Below are positions 1 to 6,500 of a DNA stretch of 8,053 nt, one piece after another (position 1 is the first letter of the stretch; every line of letters starts with the position of its first letter). The position numbers and the translations under genes are program-made. Source of the stretch: Anaerolineales bacterium UBA3940 (lineage in GTDB: Bacteria > Chloroflexota > Anaerolineae > Aggregatilineales > UBA3940). The notes below the pieces were generated by a model. The model did no database searches. It saw nothing but the letters and a program-made list of their open reading frames with translations, and was not told the DNA's origin. The DNA lies in NCBI GenBank assembly GCA_002385675.1, contig DGDY01000052.1, positions 1,721 to 9,773 of the forward strand. The letters run 5' to 3'.

Positions 1-1
1 C

Positions 2-100
2 CAGAAGGACGTACAGCTCCTGGATCAACTGGTAGACTGGATGGGGGCGCGGGTGTGGCTGGCTCTGATGGCATCGGTTCTCACAAATGCTTGCAAGTGA
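2..100 (+). CDS. C-terminal fragment of an unidentified protein
   Basis: The window opens inside a reading frame that stays open for 32 codons and ends at TGA (98-100). The encoded tail is rich in Leu, Val, Trp and Met and reads like an amphipathic or membrane-associated helix (for example LLDQLVDWMGARVWLALM). Third codon positions are mostly G or C, as in the clear genes of this window, which supports real coding. The start lies outside the window and no family is recognisable from so short a tail. A competing + frame from position 1 runs to a stop near 113 but has a less convincing composition. The only hairpin that follows (174-197) has its T-run on the other strand, so it does not serve as this gene's terminator. 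Confidence 0.4.
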   Translation, partial: QKDVQLLDQLVDWMGARVWLALMASVLTNACK

Positions 101-169
101 AAAAGTTGCGACTGAAACTAATTTGATTGTAAGGCACATTTTGTCGCGGTGTCAAGCGGTTTGGGGATC

Positions 170-197
170 AAAAAGAGTCCAGCACCAGCCGGACTCT
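170..197 (-). terminator. Intrinsic terminator of the tRNA-Lys unit
   Basis: Read on the minus strand, AGAGTCC (197-191) pairs perfectly with GGACTCT (180-174). Three more inner pairs, one of them G-U, leave a TGGT tetraloop. The stem runs straight into five Ts (174-170). It lies 7 bases beyond the 3' end of the tRNA, where a rho-independent terminator for that gene is expected. On the plus strand the hairpin is preceded by As and followed by no T-run, so it works in one direction only. Confidence 0.85.
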
Positions 198-204
198 CTA
201 AGGA

Positions 205-276
205 TGAGGGCGGGAGGATTCGAACCTCCGGCCAAGAGCTTAAAAGGCTCCTGCTCTGCCCCTGAGCTACGCCCCC
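205..276 (-). tRNA. trnK: tRNA-Lys (anticodon TTT)
   Basis: A complete 72-base cloverleaf folds on the minus strand. The acceptor stem is GGGGGCG with CGCCCTC (one G-U), the D arm is GCTC/GAGC around a 7-base loop, and the anticodon arm is GGAGC/GCTCT around loop CTTTTAA. The variable region has 5 bases, and the T arm is GGAGG/CCTCC around TTCGAAT. Anticodon TTT reads AAA and AAG lysine codons. The discriminator base is A205. The 3' CCA is not encoded (the next bases are TCC), so it must be added by the nucleotidyltransferase. The gene has its own promoter upstream and terminator downstream, making it a single-gene transcription unit. Confidence 0.97.
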
Positions 277-288
277 CTGAGCGTCGCT

Positions 289-317
289 AGTATACCCCGA
301 ATGCAGATGGGTAACAA
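289..317 (-). promoter_or_regulatory. Sigma-70-type promoter of tRNA-Lys
   Basis: On the minus strand there is a -35 box TTGTTA (317-312), a 17-base spacer and a -10 box TATACT (294-289). The -10 ends 12 bases before the first tRNA base, leaving room for a short 5' leader to be trimmed by RNase P. Spacing is ideal and the -10 matches consensus at 5 of 6 positions. Confidence 0.75.
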
Positions 318-336
318 CAGGCCCTTGCCCCCTGCC

Positions 337-378
337 CCCCCTCTCACGGTCGCGACCTGCGGTCGCCGGGAGAGGGGG
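337..378. repeat. C-rich hairpin repeat, copy 1 (core only)
   Basis: The outer arms CCCCCTCTC (337-345) and GAGAGGGGG (370-378) are perfectly complementary. They enclose the core CGACCTGCGGTCGC (353-366), itself an inverted repeat (GCGACC-TGC-GGTCGC when the preceding G is included). The same 14-base core is found unchanged at 551-564 and 2170-2183. This copy lacks the CCCTCACCCC plus small-hairpin module that precedes the core in the other two copies. Confidence 0.8.
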
Positions 379-424
379 AAACAGCCGCTTGCCCCTGGTA
401 ATTCGGCGCGGCTGTGCCGTGCCA

Positions 425-453
425 CCCCCTCCCCGTTGGCGGGGGGATGGGGG
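425..453. repeat. C/G-tract hairpin
   Basis: CCCCCTCCCC (425-434) can pair with the G tracts at 443-446 and 449-453, with T430 opposite A447 and T448 bulged, leaving an 8-base loop. It is the second of five hairpins in this block. No second copy was seen in the window. Confidence 0.5.
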
Positions 454-469
454 AAGGTATGCACCGGGA

Positions 470-490
470 GCCGCGACGTTCAGTCGCGGC
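470..490. repeat. GCCGCGA-type hairpin, copy 1
   Basis: A perfect 8-bp inverted repeat, GCCGCGAC (470-477) and GTCGCGGC (483-490), encloses loop GTTCA and is followed by GGG. A sister copy lies at 2252-2272. There the innermost stem pair is A-T instead of C-G and the loop is GTTTA, so pairing is kept while sequence changes. Confidence 0.75.
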
Positions 491-496
491 GGGTCT

Positions 497-577
497 CCCT
501 CACCCCGTGCAGTTGGCGGAGCTAACTGCACGCCCCCTTTCTCCCGGTTACGACCTGCGGTCGCTGGGAGAGGGGGG
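497..577. repeat. Composite two-hairpin repeat, copy 2
   Basis: The order is CCCTCACCCC (497-506), a variable hairpin (GTGCAGTT 507-514 with AACTGCAC 524-531), GCCCCC, then the shared core hairpin. The core hairpin has CTCCC arms and the 14-base CGACCTGCGGTCGC at 551-564, closed by TGGGAGAGGGGG. The same order of modules recurs at 2127-2194, where the first hairpin is a different and shorter sequence. It probably belongs to a genome-wide interspersed family, but only this window can be seen. Confidence 0.75.
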
Positions 578-622
578 CCGTCACATCATCTATCCATTTG
601 TGCCATCTGTGGCTCCATCCCC

Positions 623-2029
623 CTACCGCGCCCGGCGCGGCGCGATGCCTGCCCACTCCTGCAGCACGTCGTCGAGCACGTTGAAGTAGAACCACAGCCC
701 TGCGGTCACCGCGACCAGCCCGAACAGCAATATCCACATCGCGCGCACGTTCGATACCATGAATGAGTCCAGGAAGCCGCTCTGCGGGTTGAGCAGCGTG
801 TGATTGAAGAGGAACGCGAGCGGCACGAACAGCGCCGCCCACAGCCAGACGTGCCACTTCAACAGCGAGCGACCGGCGCTGTAGGCCAGCGGCAGCATGC
901 CGAAAAATGCGGTTTCCAGCGCGACGAAGAAGATCGCCAGCCCGGCGTTCTGGGCGGCGCTCAGCAGGTCGCCAACAAGCGTGGCGACACGCCCATCGAC
1001 CGTTGTGCCCAGCGCGGCGAAGATCGTGCCGCTCACCGCCCAGCCTGCCGCACCAAGGGCGACAACGAGAAGCATCTCCAGCAGCGCGAGGATGGCCTCG
1101 CGGCGCTCCGCCTCCTCCGGCGGTAGTTCCACTTCCGCGCCGCCCGGCGTGCCGAACGCGATGCCCGGCGAGAGGTTCAGCAGACGGGACAGCGCGACGG
1201 TCACAACGGCAATCCCCAGGTTGATGGGGTAAAGCTGGAAGCGCGAGTCTCTGTGCCAGATGCGCCCGGCGATCCGCCGCGCGATGTCGCCGGAGAAGCT
1301 GACCAGCCCCACCGTGAAGGCCATCATCACGGCGAGGAACGCCCCCTCCCGCGTCAGGATGGACGTGCCCTCCTCCAGAAAGGCGAAGATCACACCGTAC
1401 AGCGCGAAGATTGCCACAACGATGGGCAGCGTCAGGCAGCCGCGCTGCACCGCTCTGCCGAGCGTGAAGTTGAACACCTGCCCGATCCACTCAAAGATGC
1501 CGTCGATCCCCATGGCCCGCAGCCAGGCGCGGATGCGCGGCTCCTCGTCGCGCAGCATATCGCCGAGCATTGTCGAGGTTGCGCCGAAGATCAGCGCCAT
1601 GAGGATGGCGTAAAACATATTCGTGCCGACGACTTCCGGCTCGGCTGAAACCTGCTGCGGCGCGGGCACCTGTGCGGTCAGCGGGCGGCGCGTCACCGTC
1701 CGCGCCAGCACGACCGGCTCGCCGGGCTGAAACACCTCCGGCGCGGTGATCTCCGGGAGTTGCGGCAGCTCCGGCAGTTCGGACAGGTCGGGCAGGGCGG
1801 ATGGATCGATGTTATCAGGCAGCGTGATGTCGGGGATGGACACGTCGGGGACGGAGAAGTCGGGGCGGGTGGGCTCGCTCACCGAGAGCGGCGGGAGTTC
1901 GGATGCACCGGGCAGCAGTGCGCGGACATCTACCGCGCCGAGGCTGACGAGCAGCACGAACGCCCCGGCACAGCCGAACACGAGCATGAACATACCGAAA
2001 CCAATCAGGCGACCTACCAGTTTGACCAC
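623..2029 (-). CDS. Polytopic membrane protein with Pro-Asp pentad region, unknown function
   Basis: This encodes 468 residues. The start is GTG at 2029-2027: GGAGG (2040-2036) sits 6 bases upstream, and the ATG at 2092 that would extend the frame lies on the -35 box of the promoter. A hydrophobic helix (about 8-33) is followed by a periplasmic or extracellular-looking region (about 50-100) with a five-residue period, Pro-Asp-x-Ser/Thr-aliphatic, at P56, P61, P66 and P71, fading into irregular LPEL-type units. From about 137 onward there are roughly eight more hydrophobic segments (137-157, 198-218, 229-247, 267-287, 312-341, 351-381, 395-413, 429-450) with charged loops between. The segment around FGMLPLAYSAG, followed by a Trp-rich helix and LLNP, faintly recalls non-catalytic M50-like membrane proteins; no HExxH is present, so this is weak. 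The product ends in an Arg-rich tail. It is transcribed alone. Confidence 0.85.
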   Translation of the reverse strand: MVKLVGRLIGFGMFMLVFGCAGAFVLLVSLGAVDVRALLPGASELPPLSVSEPTRPDFSVPDVSIPDITLPDNIDPSALPDLSELPELPQLPEITAPEVFQPGEPVVLARTVTRRPLTAQVPAPQQVSAEPEVVGTNMFYAILMALIFGATSTMLGDMLRDEEPRIRAWLRAMGIDGIFEWIGQVFNFTLGRAVQRGCLTLPIVVAIFALYGVIFAFLEEGTSILTREGAFLAVMMAFTVGLVSFSGDIARRIAGRIWHRDSRFQLYPINLGIAVVTVALSRLLNLSPGIAFGTPGGAEVELPPEEAERREAILALLEMLLVVALGAAGWAVSGTIFAALGTTVDGRVATLVGDLLSAAQNAGLAIFFVALETAFFGMLPLAYSAGRSLLKWHVWLWAALFVPLAFLFNHTLLNPQSGFLDSFMVSNVRAMWILLFGLVAVTAGLWFYFNVLDDVLQEWAGIAPRRAR

Positions 2030-2035
2030 GTCACA

Positions 2036-2040
2036 CCTCC
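2036..2040 (-). promoter_or_regulatory. Ribosome binding site fixing the GTG start
   Basis: GGAGG on the minus strand (part of GGGGAGG, 2042-2036) lies 6 bases before GTG at 2029. This spacing decides the start in favour of GTG over the in-frame ATG at 2092. Confidence 0.8.
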
Positions 2041-2063
2041 CCACACTCCTGATCGTGGGTGGA

Positions 2064-2092
2064 ATTGTGGACGAGGTGCGAAGCGCTGTCAA
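2064..2092 (-). promoter_or_regulatory. Sigma-70-type promoter of the membrane-protein gene
   Basis: The minus strand has a perfect -35 box TTGACA (2092-2087), a 17-base spacer and CACAAT (2069-2064) as -10, matching consensus at 4 of 6 positions. Transcription would begin near 2057, giving a leader of about 28 bases that contains the GGAGG site. Confidence 0.75.
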
Positions 2093-2126
2093 CAGGAGCT
2101 AGGGGCTAGGGGTAGGTGTTGATGCA

Positions 2127-2194
2127 CCCTCACCCCAGGCTGCTTCGCAGCACGCCCTCATCCCGGTCGCGACCTGCGGTCGCTGGGAGAGGGG
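2127..2194. repeat. Composite two-hairpin repeat, copy 3
   Basis: CCCTCACCCC (2127-2136) is followed by a short hairpin (GCTGC 2139-2143, loop TTC, GCAGC 2147-2151), GCCC, then the core hairpin. The core includes CGACCTGCGGTCGC at 2170-2183 and closes with TGGGAGAGGGG. The architecture matches 497-577, but the first hairpin is unrelated in sequence. It lies between the promoter of the membrane-protein gene and the 3' end of the anti-sigma gene. Just before it is a tandem CTAGGGG CTAGGGG (2099-2112). Confidence 0.75.
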
Positions 2195-2251
2195 TGAATC
2201 GGTCTGCGGAAATAGAACCACGAAGCGGCGTCAATCCAACTGGAGCCACTA

Positions 2252-2272
2252 GCCGCGAAGTTTATTCGCGGC
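2252..2272. repeat. GCCGCGA-type hairpin, copy 2
   Basis: A perfect 8-bp inverted repeat, GCCGCGAA (2252-2259) and TTCGCGGC (2265-2272), encloses loop GTTTA and is followed on the plus strand by GGGGTTTTGGGG. It is a sister of 470-490, with a compensatory stem change. It lies about 35 bases downstream of the anti-sigma stop codon. A minus-strand T-run is absent, so it is not a standard intrinsic terminator for that operon. Confidence 0.75.
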
Positions 2273-2307
2273 GGGGTTTTGGGGTTTCAGGCCAGCCTTC
2301 TCTGCCC

Positions 2308-2574
2308 CTACTCAGGCAGGTACTCGCTCAGGTCCAGCGCGGCGTAGAGCCGTTCGCGCGCCTCGCCCGGCAGGCGGCTGTGCCCGTATTCGCGGTATAG
2401 CCGGACCGTCTTATCGAGCGTGTTGATCACGATGCGGCAGTTCTCGCAGTCTGCCATGTGCTGCTCGATCTCCCGGCACAGCGCCTCCTCCGCCTCGCCG
2501 TCGATGTACAGCGAAAGGCTTTCGAGAAGCGCGCGGCAGGACTCATGGTTGTGATCGTGTGTGTGCTCGGCCAC
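2308..2574 (-). CDS. Zinc-finger anti-sigma factor (ZAS / zf-HC2 type)
   Basis: This small, soluble protein of 88 residues is expected to bind and hold inactive the ECF sigma factor encoded just before it. Its ligands C13, H39, C43 and C46 form the ZAS pattern (Cys, then HxxxCxxC), with the 26-residue gap between C13 and H39 also found in RsrA. The family signature LSLYIDGE follows the first Cys. An extra Cys (C33) and a histidine-alternating N-terminus (H4, H6, H8, H10) are additional possible metal ligands. No membrane helix is present, so the signal must be sensed in the cytoplasm, plausibly redox state or metal, by analogy with RsrA. The start is GTG (2574-2572), placed immediately after the TAA of the sigma gene. 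This makes translational coupling likely; a GGGAGAG tract inside the sigma gene end can serve as RBS. Confidence 0.9.
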   Translation of the reverse strand: MAEHTHDHNHESCRALLESLSLYIDGEAEEALCREIEQHMADCENCRIVINTLDKTVRLYREYGHSRLPGEARERLYAALDLSEYLPE

Positions 2575-3180
2575 TTACGCTCTCTCCCGTGCCCAGTTCT
2601 GAAAATACTCCGACAGACGTTCTCGCAGGAACAGCCGCGCACGGTGCAGGCGGGACTTGACCGCCGACTCCGAGATGTCCAGCACCTCGGCGGTCTCGGC
2701 GGTGGACAGCCCTTCGATGTCCCGCAGGACGAACACCGGGCGCAGGGTGTCGGGGAGCTGCTGGATGGCCTCCTCCATGTACGCGTGCGCCTCGGCGCTC
2801 ATCAGGTCGCGCTCCGGCAGGCAGCACCAGTCAAAGAACTGGCGCGGCACCAGGTCGCCGCTGTCCAGCCGGACGGGTCTGTCAATCGACACAGTGTCCG
2901 GGCGCTTCTTGCGCAGGCGCATCATCGCGGCGTTGTAGGTGATGCGGTACAGCCACGTACCGAGCTGGCTGCGCCCCTCGAAGCTCTCGATGGCCTTGTA
3001 GGCGCTGATGAAGGCCTCCTGCAGCACGTCCTCCGCCTCGAACGGGTCACCCACGATTTTGAGCGCGAGGTTGTACAGGCGGTCCGCGTAGAGCTCTACC
3101 AGCCGGGCAAAGGCCTCTTTGTCGCCGGTGCGCAGGGCGTCCAGGTCGATGTCGTCTTCGGTGAGAACTCTGTCTGCCAT
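2575..3180 (-). CDS. ECF (extracytoplasmic function) RNA polymerase sigma factor
   Basis: This 201-residue protein is a typical length for an ECF sigma factor. It would bind core RNA polymerase and direct it to stress-type promoters. Region 2 covers about residues 23-90: EAEDVLQEAF (48-57) is the core-binding part, and GTWLYRITYNAA (74-85) forms the -10-recognising segment. Region 4 covers about 134-189, with ALPxxxRxVFxLRD-like sequence (141-154) and a helix-turn-helix (about 158-182, LSTAETAEVLDIS then SAVKSRLHRAR) that reads the -35 box. The inter-domain linker (91-130) carries an unusual Cys pair, C119-C120. ATG at 3180 is the only good start; the preceding AAAAGAA is a poor Shine-Dalgarno. 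The anti-sigma gene follows with no gap, forming a two-gene operon. The sequence resembles RpoE/SigW-like ECF groups, but the exact group cannot be fixed by eye. Confidence 0.95.
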   Translation of the reverse strand: MADRVLTEDDIDLDALRTGDKEAFARLVELYADRLYNLALKIVGDPFEAEDVLQEAFISAYKAIESFEGRSQLGTWLYRITYNAAMMRLRKKRPDTVSIDRPVRLDSGDLVPRQFFDWCCLPERDLMSAEAHAYMEEAIQQLPDTLRPVFVLRDIEGLSTAETAEVLDISESAVKSRLHRARLFLRERLSEYFQNWARERA

Positions 3181-3228
3181 TTCTTTTGATGCGGGCTCGA
3201 CGTTCGGGACTCAGGAACTTACGGTACC

Positions 3229-3234
3229 AGTATA
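3229..3234 (-). promoter_or_regulatory. Possible -10 box upstream of the sigma operon
   Basis: The minus strand reads TATACT here, identical to the -10 of the tRNA-Lys promoter and 48 bases before the sigma start codon. The best -35 candidate, TTCGCC about 19 bases upstream, is weak. A regulated promoter or an additional ECF-dependent autoregulatory promoter is equally possible. Confidence 0.35.
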
Positions 3235-3306
3235 ACAGAGAGGGATACGGCCCGGCGAACAGGCGCCGGATTCGCTGTTACGGTTTTGTATGGGGTGTTT
3301 CTCCTA

Positions 3307-3335
3307 TTGTTGGCCCTCCGATGCGACTTGATAAT
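3307..3335 (+). promoter_or_regulatory. Sigma-70-type promoter of the giant TadE-DUF11 gene
   Basis: A TTGTTG box (3307-3312), a 17-base spacer and GATAAT (3330-3335) form a good housekeeping promoter on the plus strand. Transcription would start near 3342, producing a leader of about 220 bases before the ATG at 3561. Confidence 0.6.
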
Positions 3336-3356
3336 GGTAGCGTGAAGAAACAGAGT

Positions 3357-3542
3357 CGCCGGGCCTGCCAGCTTTAACCGGCGCTCCTACCTTTATTCTT
3401 TGTGACGACTGCCGAGGCCTCATCATTCTTCTTTATTTTCTCCCGGTCCGAGGCAGCACCGTCACCGGCTGGCAGGCTAACCTGCCGCGTCCGCTCAGCC
3501 CGGCGAATTGTCAGCGCGGGGAGACGGACGCAGGCTAACTGC
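3357..3542 (+). promoter_or_regulatory. Structured 5' leader with competing stems
   Basis: Several perfect stems can form in the transcript. Hairpin 1 is CGCCGG (3357-3362) with CCGGCG (3378-3383). Its 15-base loop contains GCCTGCCAGC (3363-3372), which is exactly complementary to GCTGGCAGGC (3468-3477) and could form a pseudoknot. That second segment also forms hairpin 2, GGCAGG-CTAA-CCTGCC (3471-3486), so the two pairings exclude each other. Hairpin 3 follows directly: GCGTCCG (3487-3493) with CGGACGC (3525-3531), extended by CTC/GAG and CCCG/CGGG. Hairpin 4 is GCAG-GCTAA-CTGC (3530-3542), 9 bases before the ribosome site, and repeats the CTAA loop of hairpin 2. It matches no riboswitch class recognised by eye. 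The pairings are seen; a regulatory role is inference. Confidence 0.45.
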
Positions 3543-3560
3543 ACTTATTACGAGGTCATC

Positions 3561-6500
3561 ATGCTGCGCCAGGACTTCTTTCAACTTCCCACGTCGCGCA
3601 AGAAGCAGCGGGGTCAGGGGCTTGTCGAATTTTCGCTGACGCTCATGACCTTCCTGCTGCTCATGGTCATGATCGTTGAGGTGGGCCGCATCCTCTGGAC
3701 GTACGTCACGCTGCAGCACGCCGCCCGCACGGCGGCCCGCTATGCCGTGACAGGCCAGTGGTTCGAGCAGTACGCCCTCGATCCGGACGGGCACTGGGAC
3801 GCCAGTTCCGACGACCCGCTGAAGCACATCCCGCCATGCTGGCCTCGCTTTAGCGACGACCCGGTCGCCCCGACCGTCGCCGCCTATGACGCCTACGAGC
3901 CGTTCCGTAACCCGCGCACCTGCTCCGTCGAGGCGGTAGCGCTCCAGGCCATGCGCCCCCTGCCGATGGATCCCCATGCGGCGGAGGGGCAGCCCGGCTG
4001 GTACCGGGTGCGCGTCTCCGGCGTGACGAACGACAAGTACCCCACAACCGGCACTTTCACGCGCGGCGACCCGCCCGCGTCGTACAGCTATGCCAGCTAC
4101 TTTGACCCGGTCGCTCACGCCGGGGACCAGTTCGGCTGGTCGCTGGGGTTTGCGGGCCGGCCCGAGCAGACCGTTTCCGTGCGCACGGAGATGCGCCTGC
4201 CGATCATCACGCCACTCCTGAGCGGCGTTGTCCCGTCGATCCGGCTGTGGGCCACGGCCACCATGACCAATGAGGCGTACGGCAGCACCGGCGTGCAGCG
4301 CGACGCGATGCTCCCGCCGGAAATCCCCAACGTCTCGCCGTTTGAAACCCTGCTTCCGCCGGACCTCGTCGTCTCGGAGATGGCGTTTAACGGGCCCTAC
4401 ACGAACGGCATGCCCAAGGCGGATGTCGGCGCAGCGGTGCCCTTCACCGTAACGGTGAAAAACATCGGCGACATTGAAGCGCCCCCCGGCTACGTGATCA
4501 ACCTGTACATCGTGCCGGAGGGCGGCACACCGGACTGGAACGCTCCTGTTGCCAGCACCGACCCGACCGCCAGCCCGGCGCTGATGCAGGAGGCCGTCTG
4601 GTCCGTCGTGGTCGATGTTACGTTCCCCGCCGTCGGGCGCTACGACGTTTACGCCCGAGTTGACGCGACGGACGTGGTGGATGAAATCGGCACGGGCGAG
4701 GAAACGAACCCGCTCGGCGAGACGAACAACACCTATAAGTTTCCGGAGGCAGTGCTCGTCGGCAACCTGGTTGACCTGCGCCTGACGAGCGGTACCGTCT
4801 CGAACACCACGCCGAACGTCGGCGAGACGGTGACGTACACCTTCAACTATGACAACGCTGGCTTCAGCACGGCGACAGGCGTTGTCATCCGGCATGACCT
4901 GGACAACCTCGGCACGTCGCAGCTTCAGTTCGTCTCGGCAAACAAGAGTTGCTCGCTGTCCGGCGGCGTGGTCGAGTGTGCCATCGAGGATCTCACGCCG
5001 GGTGCGTCGGGCACGCTGGAGCTTGTCGTCGAGGTGCCGAACAACCCGGCCCTGCCCGGCCAACGGCTGACCAGCACCACGACGATCGGCTCTGCGGCAA
5101 CCGATACCGAAATGAATCCTGCCGACAACCAGCTCACGCTGGACCTGTTGGTCGGCGGCGTGGACGTGCGCTTCACGCAGGCGACGGTTGACAACAACCT
5201 GCCCAACACCGGCAACGAGATCACCTACACGGTGACGCTGGAGAACCTCAGCCCGAACCCTGCATCGAACGTACGGGTATCTGTCGCGCTCGCTGCCGGG
5301 CTGGACTACGTGAATGACAGCGCAGGCGGCGCGTACGACAGCGGCACCGGCGTGTGGACCATCGGCGATTTGCCGCCCGGCTCGGCTGCCTCGCTGCAGC
5401 TTGTGGCGAGGGTCAGCGCGACGTCGGGCAGCCCCGACGCGACCTTCACGCTGCTCGACACGACTCCCGTCAACGTGAACACCGACCTGGTGCGCCGGGT
5501 GAGCGTGCAGGTGCAGAACGCCGACCTCCGGCTGACCAAGACGGTTGAGCCCTGGCTTGCCGCGTACACGGAGGATGTCGTCTACACGCTGACCGTCACC
5601 AACGACGGGCCGCACGCCGCGACGAACGTGCAGATCGTCGACCAACTGCCCTCGGGCGTGACGTACCGCTCTCACGACGGCGGCACGTACAACCCTTCGA
5701 CCGGCGTATGGGCAGTGGGCAACCTCGGCGTGGGCGCGAGCGCCACGCTCACCATCACCGCGACGGTGTCGGAGCGCACCGATGGCACGCTCATTACGAA
5801 CAACGTCAATGCGGCGGATGTGACCGCCGATCAGTACGACCCGATCACCGCGAACAACCAGCCGAGCGCCACCTTTGAGGTGGGCAACAAGGCCGATCTT
5901 GAGGTGAGCGGCAGCGTGAGCGTCGGCAGTGGGCCGGCCTCGTCGGAAGTTATCGCGACGGTGGGCCAGACGCTGCGCTACACCATCACCGTGAAGAACA
6001 ACGGCCCGAACGACGCCTTCGGCGTGACGGTGAAGGACGCAATCAAGCCTGCGCTGCTGGCGTCGCTCCAGAGTGTGAGCATTACCGGCCCCGGCTCGCT
6101 CGACTCGTCGAGCGGCGTGTGGTCCGTCGGCGACATACCCGTTGGGGAGACGCGCACGCTCGTGATCACCGGCACGGTGGCCAGCCGCTCGACACGCAGC
6201 GTCTACACGACGACAGCCAACGTCACCCTGACCGAGCCGTCCGACCTTGTGCCGGGCAACGACCGGACTTCTCTGTCCGTTACGCTGGCCGACACCCTGG
6301 CCGATCTGGTGCTCACGGTGGAGCCGAACACGGCCAGCGCGAGTTTCGGCCAGACGGTCAGCTACACCGTGCAGGTTACCAATAACGGGCCGATGGCGGC
6401 AACCGACCTGCAGATCTCGCTTGTCGACTTCGTCAGCCTGGACCCGTACGTTCTCGACCTGGGTACTGCCACGCCCTCGCGCGGCTCGTTTAACGCAGGA

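Larger units (their letters stand above)
318..622. other. Non-coding block built of hairpin repeats
   Basis: These 305 bases separate the tRNA promoter from the 3' end of the membrane-protein gene. No reading frame here has convincing coding character; the open frames are a by-product of C/G tracts lacking stops. The block holds five inverted repeats in about 240 bases (337-378, 425-453, 470-490, 507-531, 533-577), described separately. The rest (578-622) carries a two-unit 9-base tandem, CCATTTGTG then CCATCTGTG (594-611). Transcripts of the minus-strand gene ending at 623 would read into these hairpins, which could stabilise or terminate the mRNA, though none is followed by a minus-strand T-run. 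Confidence 0.7.

Noticed and set aside
337..577. CRISPR array
   Set aside because: The repeats are few, differ in length, are internally palindromic and unevenly spaced, with no uniform spacers and no cas gene in view.
585..613. Tandem CCATTTGTG/CCATCTGTG as part of an interspersed repeat
   Set aside because: There are only two imperfect 9-base units and no second locus in the window; too little to call a family.
522..1490. 322-codon minus-strand frame overlapping the membrane-protein gene
   Set aside because: It is Arg/Ala/Gly-rich shadow coding. The overlapping frame 623-2029 gives proper membrane helices and has a promoter and ribosome site.
2030..2092. ATG at 2092 as start of the membrane protein
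   Set aside because: It coincides with the TTGACA -35 box; GTG 2029 has GGAGG 6 bases upstream.
2252..2288. Plus-strand intrinsic terminator formed by the GCCGCGAA hairpin and following Ts
   Set aside because: The bases after the stem are GGGGTTTT, not a direct T-run, and no plus-strand gene ends upstream of it.
2273..2288. Telomere-like GGGGTTTTGGGGTTT
   Set aside because: It is a single occurrence inside an internal intergenic region; most likely low-complexity sequence next to the hairpin.
2458..3189. 243-codon plus-strand frame across the sigma/anti-sigma operon
   Set aside because: The opposite strand encodes two recognisable, conserved families with coupled spacing; this frame shows no domain.
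521..3543. Shared 11-mer GCTAACTGCAC at 521-531 and 3534-3544
   Set aside because: Several shared 11-mers are expected by chance in a window of this size, and the surroundings do not align.
3402..3560. N-terminal extension of the giant protein from GTG 3402
   Set aside because: No ribosome site precedes 3402, the added 53 residues look non-coding and would cover the structured leader, and ATG 3561 has a GAGG at proper spacing directly before the TadE signature.
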